A DNA stretch of 64,000 nucleotides from Microbulbifer sp. HZ11 (GTDB lineage Bacteria; Pseudomonadota; Gammaproteobacteria; Pseudomonadales; Cellvibrionaceae): assembly GCF_000708675.1 (NCBI RefSeq), contig NZ_JELR01000001.1, forward strand, positions 992,001 to 1,056,000. The letters run 5' to 3'. The notes beneath the pieces were generated by a model. That model was not told where the DNA came from. It saw nothing but the letters and a program-made list of their open reading frames with translations, and did not search any database. Shown in pieces: positions 21,145-30,532 of this stretch. Every line of letters begins with the position of its first letter. The stretch's first letter is position 1. A program made the translations under genes and the position numbers.

Positions 21145-22185
21145 TCAGTCGAGATGAGACAGTACATACTCGGGGTACATGACCAGGCGCGGGCGCGATA
21201 GACGACGGGCGTCAAAAATAAACACGTACCGCTCGCCGTCATCATCAGAAGGAATAGTCCGGCGGAAACGCCAGGAATTGATTTTATAGGTCTGACGTCC
21301 GGCGCTGACCGGGGCAATCAACTTGTACTGGTTCTGACCGAGAAATTCGAACTCAATGGAATCCTCTCCCGATGGCTTTAACGTCAGATTGCGGAAAGTG
21401 TGCTTGCCATCTTCCCCCTCGTCGAGTTCCCCCAGCAGCTTCTCGAGGCGTTCGCGCTCTCCACGTACATAATCCAGCAGCTCAGGGTCGATCTCTCTCA
21501 CCGACGCGTCCTCGGCAGAGGGCTCATCCGCAACCGGTGCCGCCTCAACAGGCGCCAGGGAAGCCAGTGTCGGCTCTGGAATATTCGGTTGCGACATGGC
21601 CACCGCCGGCGGGGCGCTTTTCACCTGTTCCGCTTTCTTCGCCTGCGCCTTCGCCTTGGTGTTTGCCTCCGACAGCATGGCCTTCACCATTGTGTCCACC
21701 AGCGCCTGCTGGCTGGCCAGGCGAGCCTTGCCACCCGCAACCGACTCGCGGGATTCTTGCAGCCGCAGCTCCAGCTCGGCGAAGTTGGATTGAATAATCT
21801 CAACGCGACGGTTGCGGCTATCGACACCGCGTTCCGCCATATCGTGCGCATGGCGCGCCTTGTGCAGGGCGCGCTCGGTATCGGTGCTCGGCGCACCCTT
21901 GTGCTCGCGCTCCGCCGCCTTCAATTCCATCAGGCTCTGCTGATAGTTTTCCCGCGCCTTGCTGAGCGCTTCCTGAGCACGTTGCAGCTTGTACTCATAA
22001 GCCAGCATTTCGTTCTCAACATCTTCCAACTCGACCAGTCGGTTTTCCTGAACCTGCTCCATACGCGCAAGCTTGTTCTGCTCCGCGGTCAGCGAAGAAG
22101 CTGCCTGCAGCGCGGAATTCCAGCCAATCACCCCCAACAGGCCCGCAATCAGCAGCGAGCGGCCACGGTTTACCACCATTGTCAA
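21145..22185 (-). CDS. Exported coiled-coil protein of unknown function
   Basis: The 346-residue protein has an N-terminal hydrophobic segment (about residues 9-29, LLIAGLLGVIGWNSALQA), which looks like a signal peptide with an AxA-like cleavage region. A long coiled coil rich in Glu, Arg and Gln follows at about 32-190, then a Pro/Ala linker at about 190-235, and a C-terminal globular part (QTYKINSWRFRR, ERYVFIFDARRLSRP, VLSHLD) that looks beta-rich. I do not recognise the family. The layout, an exported coiled coil with a terminal domain, suggests an envelope protein. It is transcribed alone. Confidence 0.75.
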   Translation of the reverse strand: MTMVVNRGRSLLIAGLLGVIGWNSALQAASSLTAEQNKLARMEQVQENRLVELEDVENEMLAYEYKLQRAQEALSKARENYQQSLMELKAAEREHKGAPSTDTERALHKARHAHDMAERGVDSRNRRVEIIQSNFAELELRLQESRESVAGGKARLASQQALVDTMVKAMLSEANTKAKAQAKKAEQVKSAPPAVAMSQPNIPEPTLASLAPVEAAPVADEPSAEDASVREIDPELLDYVRGERERLEKLLGELDEGEDGKHTFRNLTLKPSGEDSIEFEFLGQNQYKLIAPVSAGRQTYKINSWRFRRTIPSDDDGERYVFIFDARRLSRPRLVMYPEYVLSHLD

Positions 22186-22761
22186 AATCCATTGTTTGAT
22201 TTTTTACTTCGAGAGAGCGACCGCAAAATACCTTCCCGGACGCTCTTGATGTGCCGAGCGACCACTTTTCGGCGCCGACAGTATGAATATTGAGCAACCC
22301 GACGATCAAAAGGTCCCACTACAGGACTTCAATCGGCCTAAAGTCGCTCTCAGGCACATTTTCTCATGTACCTGACAAATTTACCCCACACATTTTTACG
22401 CAGCAATGACCATGCCAACTAGAATGCTGGGCATTGAGTGACCTGTGCCTCAGTTCGCAGTTTCTTTCCCGCTGAAAAGTTCCCCGATTACTAGCAAATA
22501 TTTATGACATTTTATTGATTCTGGTGCTTGATTTTTTTTCTGAGAATCGCATTATGGATCACAGGGAGTTAGTCCTGACCTGGTTGAAAACCGGCCCGAG
22601 CGCAAAACTTTATACAGGCTGCAATTGCAGCCACTATTCCGCGACCTCTGGTGACCAAATCTTCAACCCCGTCATTTTCTCCCTACAGGGCGCCCTACCT
22701 TCTTTCAGCAAACCGCGCATCGCGGCCTGCATGGACCCTTTATAACCGGAGGTATGTGCCC
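22186..22761. other. Intergenic region between the coiled-coil gene and hpf
   Basis: These 576 bases hold no credible gene and must contain two divergent promoters. The middle is AT-rich (22490-22560). The only clear structure is a perfect 16-bp palindrome at 22617-22632, listed separately. Confidence 0.5.
22617..22632. repeat. Perfect 16-bp palindrome upstream of hpf
   Basis: GGCTGCAATTGCAGCC, directly after a TATACA (22611-22616) that could be part of a -10 element. It could be an operator or a leader hairpin. No matching regulator is known to me. Confidence 0.7.
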
Positions 22762-23118
22762 ATGAAATCTGCGCCCTACGATAACATTGTGTTCCGCGAC
22801 ATCGACAAATCTGTCGCCCTCGCAGACACGGTCTCCAGAAAGCTGGACAAGCTGGAACGTTATTGTGGCGATATCATACGAAGCCGTGTGGTCCTCGAAG
22901 CCCCCCATCAACACAAGCACAAAGGAAAGCAGTACAAAGCTTCCGTTGAGCTCGCCGTGAGCGGCAACCCAGTCACCATCACCAATGAGAGCGACTCCAT
23001 TCACCGAGCGGTCAATGGCGCCTTCAGCTCTGCTGAGCGCTGCCTGAAAGAACGTGGCGACCGCCGCAAAACCCGTCGCCACCAAATGCCGCAGGTAGAG
23101 GCTGTCACCGAGGAGTAG
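22762..23118 (+). CDS. Ribosome hibernation promoting factor / RaiA family protein
   Basis: Small cytosolic protein expected to bind the 30S decoding region in stationary phase. From the ATG at 22762, preceded by GGAGGT at 8 bases, it has 118 residues, the short-HPF size. The beta-alpha-beta-beta-beta-alpha pattern is visible: NIVFRDIDKS, a helix LADTVSRKLDKLERY, strands with SRVVLEAP and YKASVELAVSGN, and a final helix IHRAVNGAFSSAERCLKE followed by a basic RRKTRR tail. The frame is open further upstream without a ribosome binding site. It stands alone rather than in an rpoN operon. Confidence 0.8.
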   Translation: MKSAPYDNIVFRDIDKSVALADTVSRKLDKLERYCGDIIRSRVVLEAPHQHKHKGKQYKASVELAVSGNPVTITNESDSIHRAVNGAFSSAERCLKERGDRRKTRRHQMPQVEAVTEE

Positions 23119-23210
23119 TAAACCGCTCCCCAACCGAGCTCAGACAGACTGAACACACTGACAAAATTTTCCCGCAGTGGGCTCCAGGCCCCTGCAGATG
23201 TCCAACCAAA

Positions 23211-23233
23211 AAGGCGGGGTAATACCCCGCCTT
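23211..23233 (-). terminator. Rho-independent terminator of gor
   Basis: AAGGCGGGGT / ACCCCGCCTT with a 3-base loop is followed on the minus strand by five Ts. It lies about 25 bases past the gor stop codon. Confidence 0.85.
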
Positions 23234-23258
23234 GTTCATACATCACCAAACGAACGCG

Positions 23259-24620
23259 TCAATCCGCCACTGGAGTACGCATGGTCACAAACTCTTCCGC
23301 TGCGGTCGGGTGTATACCGATCGTCTGATCAAATACAGCTTTGGTCGCACCGGCCTTCATCGCGACCGCCAGCCCCTGAATAATCTCCCCTGCATCAGGG
23401 CCCACCATATGTGCACCGACTACCCTGTCGCTGCTGCGGTCCACAATCAACTTCATCAGCGTGCGCTCATCGCGCCCACTGACCGAGTGACGCATTGCGC
23501 GGAAATCAGATCGGAACACCTGCACAGGAATACCTGCCTGGCGAGCTTCCTCTTCGGTCAGACCTACAGTGCCGATATTCGGCTGACAGAACACAGCGGT
23601 AGGAATATTGTTGTAATCAATTTCCGCGGTCTTGCCACTCTGCCAGTGTTTCACCAACGCCATCGCCTCCGCCAGGGCCACGGGTGTCAGTTCCGGCCCC
23701 CCAGTCACATCACCTAACGCATAAATGGAAGTGACACTGCTGCGGAAATTGTCATCCACGCCGATGGTGCCGTCCTTATGCACCACGACCCCAAGCTTTT
23801 CCAGGCCGAGCCCGGCTGTATTGGGCTTGCGCCCGGTGGCGTAAAGCACCGCATCCACTTCCAGCACATTGCCGTCACTGTCGCACACCCGAAGACTGCC
23901 ATCGGCACACTTCTCAATGGACTCAACATGATGCTCAAAGTGCAGATGCACGGATTTCTTTGCCATTTCGTCGCGCACAAAGCGACGCACATCATTATCA
24001 AATCCACGCAGAAACAGGTCCCGACGATAGGACAGATGGGTCTCTGCACCGAGCCCGGCGAAAATCCCGGCGAACTCTACGGCAATATAGCCACCGCCGA
24101 CCACCAGCACCCGCTTGGGAAACACCTCGAGGGAGAATACTTCGTTGGAGGTAATAACGTACTCACTGCCCGGAAATTCCGGCACGAAGGGCCAGCCACC
24201 GGTCGCAATCAGAATACGCTCCGCCGAGTATTGAGTCTCGCCAACCGATACCTGCTGTTTGCCACTCAGCTTTGCACGACCATCAATAATGGTGACGCCG
24301 GAAGTACCCAGCAGATTCCGGTAAATACCATTGAGGCGCGCCACTTCCTTCGCGTTATTGTCACGCAGGGTCGGCCACACGAACTCGGCGCCCACCTGGC
24401 CTTGCCAACCATAGGCTTCGGCGTCCTCGAAGGTTTCGCGATAGCTGCTGGCATACACGAAGAGTTTTTTGGGCACACAGCCGACATTCACGCAGGTTCC
24501 GCCCATATACCGATCCTCCGCAACCGCCACACGCATGCCCGCCGCAGCCGCCATGCGCGCAGCGCGCACACCGCCCGAGCCGGCACCAATCACGAAAAGA
24601 TCAAAATCAAATTCTGACAA
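23259..24620 (-). CDS. gor: Glutathione-disulfide reductase
   Basis: FAD-dependent enzyme reducing oxidised glutathione with NADPH. It has 453 residues. FAD is bound through [10 protein letters not shown] at 12-21. The redox-active disulfide is Cys43/Cys48 in [13 protein letters not shown], the NADPH Rossmann motif is [13 protein letters not shown], and the active-site base is in HPTAAEE (His437, Glu442). The C-terminal dimerisation domain is complete. Glyoxalase II at the window start uses the same glutathione pool, but the genes are far apart. Confidence 0.95.
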   Translation of the reverse strand: MSEFDFDLFVIGAGSGGVRAARMAAAAGMRVAVAEDRYMGGTCVNVGCVPKKLFVYASSYRETFEDAEAYGWQGQVGAEFVWPTLRDNNAKEVARLNGIYRNLLGTSGVTIIDGRAKLSGKQQVSVGETQYSAERILIATGGWPFVPEFPGSEYVITSNEVFSLEVFPKRVLVVGGGYIAVEFAGIFAGLGAETHLSYRRDLFLRGFDNDVRRFVRDEMAKKSVHLHFEHHVESIEKCADGSLRVCDSDGNVLEVDAVLYATGRKPNTAGLGLEKLGVVVHKDGTIGVDDNFRSSVTSIYALGDVTGGPELTPVALAEAMALVKHWQSGKTAEIDYNNIPTAVFCQPNIGTVGLTEEEARQAGIPVQVFRSDFRAMRHSVSGRDERTLMKLIVDRSSDRVVGAHMVGPDAGEIIQGLAVAMKAGATKAVFDQTIGIHPTAAEEFVTMRTPVAD

Positions 24621-24730
24621 AACTCACTCCTTTTGCCGAAAAAACTACCCATATCACCACGAAATGGCCGAGGGAAACGCGGACTGGTTCCGCAATTGGC
24701 ACATAAGTGACATTTCGAACTTAAAAGCCG

Positions 24731-24775
24731 TTGACATAAGACTGGCGTTTAGATACTTATGTGATGTTTATCACA
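24731..24775 (+). promoter_or_regulatory. Candidate promoter with CRP/Vfr-like box
   Basis: A perfect TTGACA (24731-24736) is followed 17 bases later by a weak TACTTA at 24754-24759. Immediately after, at 24760-24775, is TGTGA-TGTTTA-TCACA, a perfect match to the CRP half sites with the correct 6-base spacing. The site would overlap the start of transcription, a position typical of repression, unless another promoter further right is used. Confidence 0.6.
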
Positions 24776-24817
24776 ATAACAAGCCTGATAGCGAAAACAA
24801 CAGCAAGGCACTCGAAA

Positions 24818-25372
24818 ATGAAAACGCCAAAACCAAAAACAGCACACGTAACTCAATCCAGCCAGCCGACTCTACGCCGGAAGGTAACACAGGCGCTGAG
24901 TGCCGCCATGACACTCGGTCTCCTGATGACCTCCGGACACGCCGCTGCCAACGCTCACCCGTCCTATCTCACCGAGAGCTACTGCGACGGACTGGTAGAA
25001 CAGTTCGTTGACTCCGGGATGCGAAGCCTGGGCAAGTACGTTAATGAGAATTTTAAGCCGGAGTACAAGGGTGGTATTCGCAATACCATCAATTTCCTCA
25101 AGCAGCGTTCGGAGTGGCTGTCAGAATGCGACGCCTACCTCAAGGATACTGCCAGTGTCCACGTGTTCCACGATGAGAAGAACACCAAGGACATCTTTGC
25201 AGCCATTGATGCCCTTGCCAAGGAACTGCAATTGGTACGGGAAGGGGTCGAATACCCGGACGAGTCCGGGGCGAATAATCCGCACCCGTTTATCAAAAGC
25301 CGCTACGAGACACTCGCGGAGCTGATGGATCAGCACCACACCCGCATCTTGATGAAAAAGCAGTTCCAGTAA
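24818..25372 (+). CDS. Secreted protein of unknown function
   Basis: From the ATG at 24818 the protein has 184 residues. A basic N-terminus (MKTPKPKTAHV...LRRKV) leads into a hydrophobic stretch ALSAAMTLGLLMTSGHAAANA that reads as a signal peptide with AxA-type cleavage near residue 45. The mature part is mostly helical and charged, with two Cys (YCDGL, SECDAYL) that could form a disulfide. No known domain is recognised. The frame opens further upstream at 24761, but there the codons overlap the CRP-like box and lack a ribosome binding site. It is divergent from gor. Confidence 0.7.
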   Translation: MKTPKPKTAHVTQSSQPTLRRKVTQALSAAMTLGLLMTSGHAAANAHPSYLTESYCDGLVEQFVDSGMRSLGKYVNENFKPEYKGGIRNTINFLKQRSEWLSECDAYLKDTASVHVFHDEKNTKDIFAAIDALAKELQLVREGVEYPDESGANNPHPFIKSRYETLAELMDQHHTRILMKKQFQ

Positions 25373-25381
25373 TCATCCATA

Positions 25382-25431
25382 CAAGGGGGGGGCGTTCTGC
25401 GCGCAGTCAGCTGAACGCGATCACCCCCCTT
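25382..25431. terminator. Stem-loop between convergent genes
   Basis: A G-run (AAGGGGGGG) at 25382 pairs with CCCCCCTT at 25424-25431, and inside it GCGTTC pairs with GAACGC. There is no long T-run. The structure overlaps the end of the ycjF-like gene and probably serves both convergent transcripts. Confidence 0.5.
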
Positions 25432-26617
25432 CCTTCCCTGTTTGGCGAGCCACCGGCTCGCGCTCGCCCGCCCCCTTTGCCATCTCGGCCACTAAGATAT
25501 CTGGCACCCCCCCTGGGTCGCGCCCCAGAAGCCGCTCCTTGAGGCTGGCGGCGATTCTGCGCGTGAGTGCTCCGAGTCTCGGACGCTGCTTTTCGGAAAA
25601 CGGGATCGGCCGACAACTGTGCACCGCGGCGAGGCCAATACGCGCCATAAACAGGCTCGCCCCCATGCCCTGCCCCAACCGCGCAGACACGGTACTCAAC
25701 ATACTATCGCCCACCAGCTCCGGCCACAGCTCACTCACGGCATATTCGCTCGCGCCGCTATAGGCCACCAGCGCCAGTATTTTCTTAAACAGTCGCCAGC
25801 GCACCACGATGGAAGGGCGCACGCCATAAATCTGGGCAACATCGTCGATCATGCGCATGGATTGACGCAGCGCCACCAGAACATCCAGCGTCGTGAAAGG
25901 GCTCAACCCTACAAGAGCACCCGTGGTAGTGGCATGCCGCACGATACGTCGCAATGCCTCCTGATCCAGCGCCTCAAAAAAGTTGAGTTCCAGGTGCTTG
26001 AGCAGTTCGCTGTTATCGAAATAATCCGGCGTTTCTTCCTGCACTCTGGCCAAGAGCGCCCCCTGCGGCTTGCCGTCAAACAGCTCCCGCAACTGCTGAT
26101 TAAGCGGCTCAACCGCATCAGTGGCGCGACTATCGCGCACCTCGGCGGCGAGCTGCTGGGTTTTCTGTAGTTTGCGCAGCGGTTTACCTGCGCGAAAATA
26201 CTCCCACACCGCACTGGCCATAGTTAGCACCAGCGCGCCAATAATGACCCCAGCCAACAGCCCGAGGCTCCAGTGCATATCGGCTGCCCAGTAGAAAAAC
26301 TGCCGCAACTCCCAGAACACGGCTCCAAACGTGAGAGCCAGTGCAGCAAGTAGTGCCGGCTTCCACAGGCGCAAGCGGAATACCGGTAGACGCAGCTCGG
26401 AAAAGGAAATGGTGTTGGGCAGGGACTCACCGGTTGTGATCGAGCGCGGCAGCTGCTCGGGCTCGTCGGCGAGAGATTCCACCCGGGTACTGGCACGCTC
26501 GCGCAGGGCTGGCTCCTCGGCATCCAGATTCTCGATGCGGGTCTGACGTCGGGGCTCATTGCGCCCTCCGGGAGCTTTACCGGCAGGAATGGCGTTATCG
26601 TCGGGCAAATCCGTCAC
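25421..26617 (-). CDS. ycjF: YcjF family inner-membrane protein (DUF697)
   Basis: The 398-residue membrane protein has a charged N-terminal region, two membrane segments at about 87-108 and 117-138 (ALLAALALTFGAVFW; LGLLAGVIIGALVL), and a C-terminal DUF697 domain (VGLSPFTTLDVLVALRQSMRMIDDVAQIYG; MGASLFMARIGLAAVHSCRPIPF). Its start overlaps the ycjX stop by four bases (ATGA), so the two are translationally coupled, the same pairing as in enterobacteria. The role is unknown; the pair is linked to envelope stress in other bacteria. Confidence 0.87.
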   Translation of the reverse strand: MTDLPDDNAIPAGKAPGGRNEPRRQTRIENLDAEEPALRERASTRVESLADEPEQLPRSITTGESLPNTISFSELRLPVFRLRLWKPALLAALALTFGAVFWELRQFFYWAADMHWSLGLLAGVIIGALVLTMASAVWEYFRAGKPLRKLQKTQQLAAEVRDSRATDAVEPLNQQLRELFDGKPQGALLARVQEETPDYFDNSELLKHLELNFFEALDQEALRRIVRHATTTGALVGLSPFTTLDVLVALRQSMRMIDDVAQIYGVRPSIVVRWRLFKKILALVAYSGASEYAVSELWPELVGDSMLSTVSARLGQGMGASLFMARIGLAAVHSCRPIPFSEKQRPRLGALTRRIAASLKERLLGRDPGGVPDILVAEMAKGAGEREPVARQTGKEGG

Positions 26618-28050
26618 ACCTTGTCTCCCAGCAGTAGATTCAGTAGCGCATCGATTCGTATATGCGGCATATAGCCCTCCCGCCCGATGCCCAACGGCGG
26701 TCGCAACTGCGGGGGCAAGCCACCATTGTAATGTTGCCAGTCAGCTTCCTGCGGCAGGTGGGCGAGGATTTCTGCGTTCTCAAAGCCGAGATAGCGGCCA
26801 TCCATACCATGCCCCACCAACATGCGCCGCCCGTCGCGCACATTTTCATTTGAACAGCGCACTGCGGCGATGGCCTCGCAATAAAGGGGTAGCCCGCGGT
26901 GGCGCGCTCCGGAAAACACCTGCTGCAGCTGCTGCCCCAACAACTGACGCAATGCGTCGTGATCAGCCGCCAGCACCTGATCCACTTTGGTTGCGGCGAA
27001 TACAAGCCGGTCGATACGCGGCCGCCACAATTTACGCAACAGGCTATTCCTCCCGTAGCGGAAGGTATCGGCAATATGCCCGAACGCCTTGCGCATATCT
27101 TCCAATGCGTCTTCGCCGGCAAACAGTGTTCCGATCAGATCCACCAGTACCAGCTGGCGATCCAGATGACGAAAATGGCTATCTACAAACGGCGCTACCC
27201 GGGCCTCCACATATTCCCGGTAACGGGCCTCGAGGACACGGTAATTGCTGTTCTCCGGCAGCGCCGCCAGTTCTGTGGCGTTCTGATGCGCCAGTGCCGG
27301 TAGCGGGAAAAATCCATACTCGTCATTGTCGAGCAGCGCCCTACCGGGCTGCAGATAACTCAACCGGGCACTGCCGCGACAGTCACGCAAAAATTGCCGG
27401 TAATCCTGCCACAGGCTATCCAGCTCACGGGGATCCGCGGTTGCTTCGGGTACCAGCTTCGCCAGGCGATCCAGTAGCAGCGGTGCCAGTGCGCGACGAC
27501 TCTCCCCCGCCAGTAAATCGCTCTGGTGCCTGCACCAGGTCGTAAAGTCCATGCGCAGCAACGGCAGATCCATCAGCCATTCGCCCGGATAGTCGCGGAA
27601 TTCAAGAATCAGCTTCTGTCGGTAGTTGCGCCCGAGGCGGCGGCTCTGTAAGTGCAGGTGCAGTTCCAGGGCGGAGAGGTCGCGGGTCGATTCTGGCCAG
27701 CGCGGAGGATTGGCAGTCAGCGCATCTAAGCAGCGTTGATACTCGAACAGGGGTAACCCGGCGTCGACCGCGGGATGGAGCTCGGCGCCAATCAGACGAC
27801 CATTCAAGGCCGGCGCAAAGCCTGGCAGCTGAGCCCTGTCAGGATGGCTCAACTGATAGATCAAACTGGTGATCAGAGTGGATTTTCCGGCCCCGCTGAG
27901 GCCGGCAATGCCAATACACAAACGCTGGTCGAGTAGGCGTTCGGCAGCCCAGTGGGATTTATCCAGCGCCTCCTTTCCCAATCGGCGCAACTGTTTCTTC
28001 AAGCCGCGCAAACGGCCGCTGCCGGTACCACCCTGGTTTTCAGAACTCAC
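26614..28050 (-). CDS. ycjX: YcjX family P-loop NTPase (DUF463)
   Basis: The 478-residue protein has the nucleotide-binding loop GLSGAGKST at about 50-58 and the family-typical segments LTSL-YQLSH, LEFRDYPGEWLMDLPLL and RQLVLVDLIGTLFAGEDALEDM. The DUF463 family is described as ATPase/GTPase-like and works together with the YcjF membrane protein encoded next. In E. coli both belong to stress regulons. I see no heat or phage-shock promoter in the roughly 90 bases upstream, so regulation here is open. Confidence 0.88.
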   Translation of the reverse strand: MSSENQGGTGSGRLRGLKKQLRRLGKEALDKSHWAAERLLDQRLCIGIAGLSGAGKSTLITSLIYQLSHPDRAQLPGFAPALNGRLIGAELHPAVDAGLPLFEYQRCLDALTANPPRWPESTRDLSALELHLHLQSRRLGRNYRQKLILEFRDYPGEWLMDLPLLRMDFTTWCRHQSDLLAGESRRALAPLLLDRLAKLVPEATADPRELDSLWQDYRQFLRDCRGSARLSYLQPGRALLDNDEYGFFPLPALAHQNATELAALPENSNYRVLEARYREYVEARVAPFVDSHFRHLDRQLVLVDLIGTLFAGEDALEDMRKAFGHIADTFRYGRNSLLRKLWRPRIDRLVFAATKVDQVLAADHDALRQLLGQQLQQVFSGARHRGLPLYCEAIAAVRCSNENVRDGRRMLVGHGMDGRYLGFENAEILAHLPQEADWQHYNGGLPPQLRPPLGIGREGYMPHIRIDALLNLLLGDKV

Positions 28051-28141
28051 TCAAACTCCATTTACCCCATTGACCCTATACGCGACGCAAAAACAGCGCT
28101 CCAGGTCACAACCGCGCCGGCCACCGACCAGTATCACCACT

Positions 28142-28945
28142 CTACTCTACAAGCGCGATGTCTCCGGAACCCATCACCGAAAAATTCTCACTGGCCGGGC
28201 GCTTGAGCACGATGTCCCCCGACCCCATTACGGTGCCTCCGGCATTGGTAGCCTGCAGATTGCGGCCCACAAAGTCACCAGATCCCATCACAGTGATCTT
28301 CAGGTCGGCGACCTTGCCTCCAATAACCATATCCCCGGACCCCTTTATCTGCGCATTCAGCGCCTCACCGATAAAATTGTCCATGCGAACATCGCCCGAG
28401 CCTGTCACACCGGTATTCCCCTGCACAGCGAGAATAGTCCCGAGAATGAGGTCGCCGGAGCCGGTAACGTTGGTATTCAGTGACTCTGCCGCCACTTTCG
28501 CCACCTGAATCACCCCGGACCCGGTCACGCGTAAATCGAGTTCTGCGCTCTCGAGGGTGGTTGCGGAGGCTTTACCGGAGCCGGTAACACGTAAGGCAGT
28601 GATGGTCGGCAATGTAACGCGAAAGGCGATTTCCGGCTCACTGCTGACGGTGACTACACCAAACAGACTTTTGCGGTCAGACTCTACGGATAGAGACAGG
28701 GTGTTACCACTGACCTCCGCTCTGGCGTGTTCCAGATCATTTTTCTCCCCGTGAGCGGTCACGGAGAACTCAGGCCCCTGAACCACTTCAAGAGTGGAAC
28801 CGCCCTTCAGGACAATGGCTGAGAAACCCTCCGCTGCGAAACTGCGGCTCTGTTCCGCGTAGCTACTCGCAGCCCCCGTGAGTAACAGTGGCGCCAACAC
28901 CAAAGCGGTTAAAAAACGAGCAAAACTTGAAATTCTGGAACCCAT
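28142..28945 (-). CDS. Exported GIN-domain (DUF2807) repeat protein
   Basis: From the ATG at 28945 (AGGT 9 bases upstream) the protein has 267 residues with a signal peptide (FARFLTALVLAPLLLTGAASSYA). The body is a right-handed beta-helix-like repeat: the motif V-T/M-GSG-D recurs eight times about every 15-25 residues (LRVTGSGK, LRVTGSGV, TNVTGSGD, TGVTGSGD, AQIKGSGD, ITVMGSGD, GTVMGSGD, FSVMGSGD) and the chain ends right after the last one. This matches the putative autotransporter-adhesin head domain DUF2807. The location should be periplasm or outside; the function is unknown. Upstream ATGs at 28966 and 29011 lack ribosome binding sites. Confidence 0.8.
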   Translation of the reverse strand: MGSRISSFARFLTALVLAPLLLTGAASSYAEQSRSFAAEGFSAIVLKGGSTLEVVQGPEFSVTAHGEKNDLEHARAEVSGNTLSLSVESDRKSLFGVVTVSSEPEIAFRVTLPTITALRVTGSGKASATTLESAELDLRVTGSGVIQVAKVAAESLNTNVTGSGDLILGTILAVQGNTGVTGSGDVRMDNFIGEALNAQIKGSGDMVIGGKVADLKITVMGSGDFVGRNLQATNAGGTVMGSGDIVLKRPASENFSVMGSGDIALVE

Positions 28946-29074
28946 GGTCCGATTACCTGTGGTCATTAGCTGATGTATGCGATGGCCCCTGGGGCTGCCA
29001 CCTCCGTTCATTGCCAGTAGGACGCTACCGCGAAGGGGTTTGGATGCAGCGCAGCAACACCGACCCCGGCGCGA

Positions 29075-29494
29075 TTATTCAGTGCTGTCGCAGTAACCGA
29101 GATCCACCAGGGCCTGGCGAATCTTCGCCGCCTCTGCAGCCAGTACTTCAGGTTCAGCCTGTTGCTGTAACGCGAAATCCAGATCGGGGATCTCGTTGAT
29201 TGGTACCAGGTGGTAATGGGTATGGGGCACTTCCAGACCAGCCACCATCACCCCCACCCGCTTCGGGCTGTACACCTGCTTCTGCGCCTTGGCCACCTTG
29301 CCCGCCACGCTCATGAGGTGTGCATTCACCTCCGCGGGCACATCGTCCCAATGATCGATTTCCTCCACCGGAATTACCAGACAGTGGCCGGGTTTGATTG
29401 GTGCAATCGTCATGATTGCCACGGCCACGTCGTCGCGCCAGACAAAATGCCCCGGCAGGTCGCCATTGATGATTTGGGTAAAAATACTCGCCAT
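29075..29494 (-). CDS. HIT family nucleotide hydrolase
   Basis: The 139-residue protein has the histidine triad HTHYHLVPI (His 91, 93, 95), the nucleotide-binding N-terminal MASIFTQIINGDLPGHFVWRDD and KPGHCLVIPVEEIDHWDD. HIT proteins hydrolyse phosphoramidate or dinucleotide bonds such as AMP-NH2 or Ap4A; the exact substrate is not visible. The ATG at 29494 is chosen because it begins the homologous sequence. The frame continues 41 codons upstream without homology. Confidence 0.9.
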   Translation of the reverse strand: MASIFTQIINGDLPGHFVWRDDVAVAIMTIAPIKPGHCLVIPVEEIDHWDDVPAEVNAHLMSVAGKVAKAQKQVYSPKRVGVMVAGLEVPHTHYHLVPINEIPDLDFALQQQAEPEVLAAEAAKIRQALVDLGYCDSTE

Positions 29495-29927
29495 TAAAGA
29501 GTCCCGCCTGGATAAAAGTGCTGCAAAGAATGCTGCGAAGTTTACCAGCGGCGATTCCCCTGTCACCAGCCCGACGCTGCGCGCCCCGATATACCACCCA
29601 TGACACCTGACTCCCACGAGCTAACCGACAACTCGGAAGCCGCCAAAAATGCCGTAAAAATAGACTCCCGAAGCATACCGCGCCGCACTGTTGCGCCCAA
29701 TTAAACGGGGCCTCAAACACCCGTGGAAGAGTGTGACAATTTCTTGCCATTTAGTTGGCAGTGGTATTTCCATCCCGTAATCTTGCCGCCCATATCGAAG
29801 CCGGCAGCCCCAACCTCAGCGAAAGCGGTAAATAACGCTCTCTCAATTGCCTACAAAAGCAAATACTTACAGGAAAAACGGGCGCCTGATAACTCTAGAT
29901 CGACCGTCTCACAGGGGGATTTCATCC
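29495..29927. other. Divergent intergenic region between the HIT and globin-like genes
   Basis: These 433 bases contain no credible gene. They must hold two divergent promoters, but I could not identify a strong -35/-10 pair. There is no clear inverted repeat. Confidence 0.5.
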
Positions 29928-30359
29928 ATGCCACAGGTTGTATCAGCAGTACCAGCACTCCGATCGTGCACAGACCACAACGAGCCGCGAATTCAGGCAG
30001 AGTGCAGCCTGCTCGACATCATCGGCGGCCGCGCGTTTATTGACCAGCTTGTCGGCGAGTTTTACCAGGCCATCGGCAAGTACCTGTCTGCCGAAGACGC
30101 ATCCGATCACGCCAAGCAGACGACCCGCCAGGCGCTGTTTCTCAGCCACGCCCTGTCGGAACAGGCAGAGCCGGTTCACAGCGCCCGTGCCAGCTTTCTT
30201 GCCCGAGGCCTGAATCCGGCCTTGTTTGAGGCACTCATGGAATATTTTGAGGCACGCCTGCTGGAACTTGGTTTTTCCTCATCCTTCGGGGGGCAACTGG
30301 TACGTACCGTGACCGACCTGTACGACCGGAGTGAAACACCGCTGTCAATCGCCTGTTAA
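29928..30359 (+). CDS. Truncated-haemoglobin-like protein
   Basis: The 143-residue cytosolic protein starts at an ATG with AGGGGGA 8 bases upstream. From residue 28 the pattern follows group 1 truncated globins: LLDIIGGRAFIDQLVGEFYQAI (helices A/B), QTTRQALFLSHAL (helix E), ASFLARGLNPALFEALMEYFEARLLELG (F to G) and a final helix. The proximal His usually found before the G helix is not in the expected place; Phe or Arg occupy that region (SARASF). It may therefore bind haem differently or not at all. The family call is by pattern only and is moderate. Confidence 0.55.
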   Translation: MPQVVSAVPALRSCTDHNEPRIQAECSLLDIIGGRAFIDQLVGEFYQAIGKYLSAEDASDHAKQTTRQALFLSHALSEQAEPVHSARASFLARGLNPALFEALMEYFEARLLELGFSSSFGGQLVRTVTDLYDRSETPLSIAC

Positions 30360-30532
30360 GGTACGCTCCGACGCCAACTGCTCCACCCCCCTTTGCCGCC
30401 CCCGCCGGCCTCGGTTGCGACCACCGAGGCCGCCCCATACAATGCACCCTCACACAGCCTATATCCCCGTTTGCTTTTCCTACTGTAAGCGGTAAGCGCT
30501 ACAACTCACGCTCAAGATACAAGAGATTGCCA

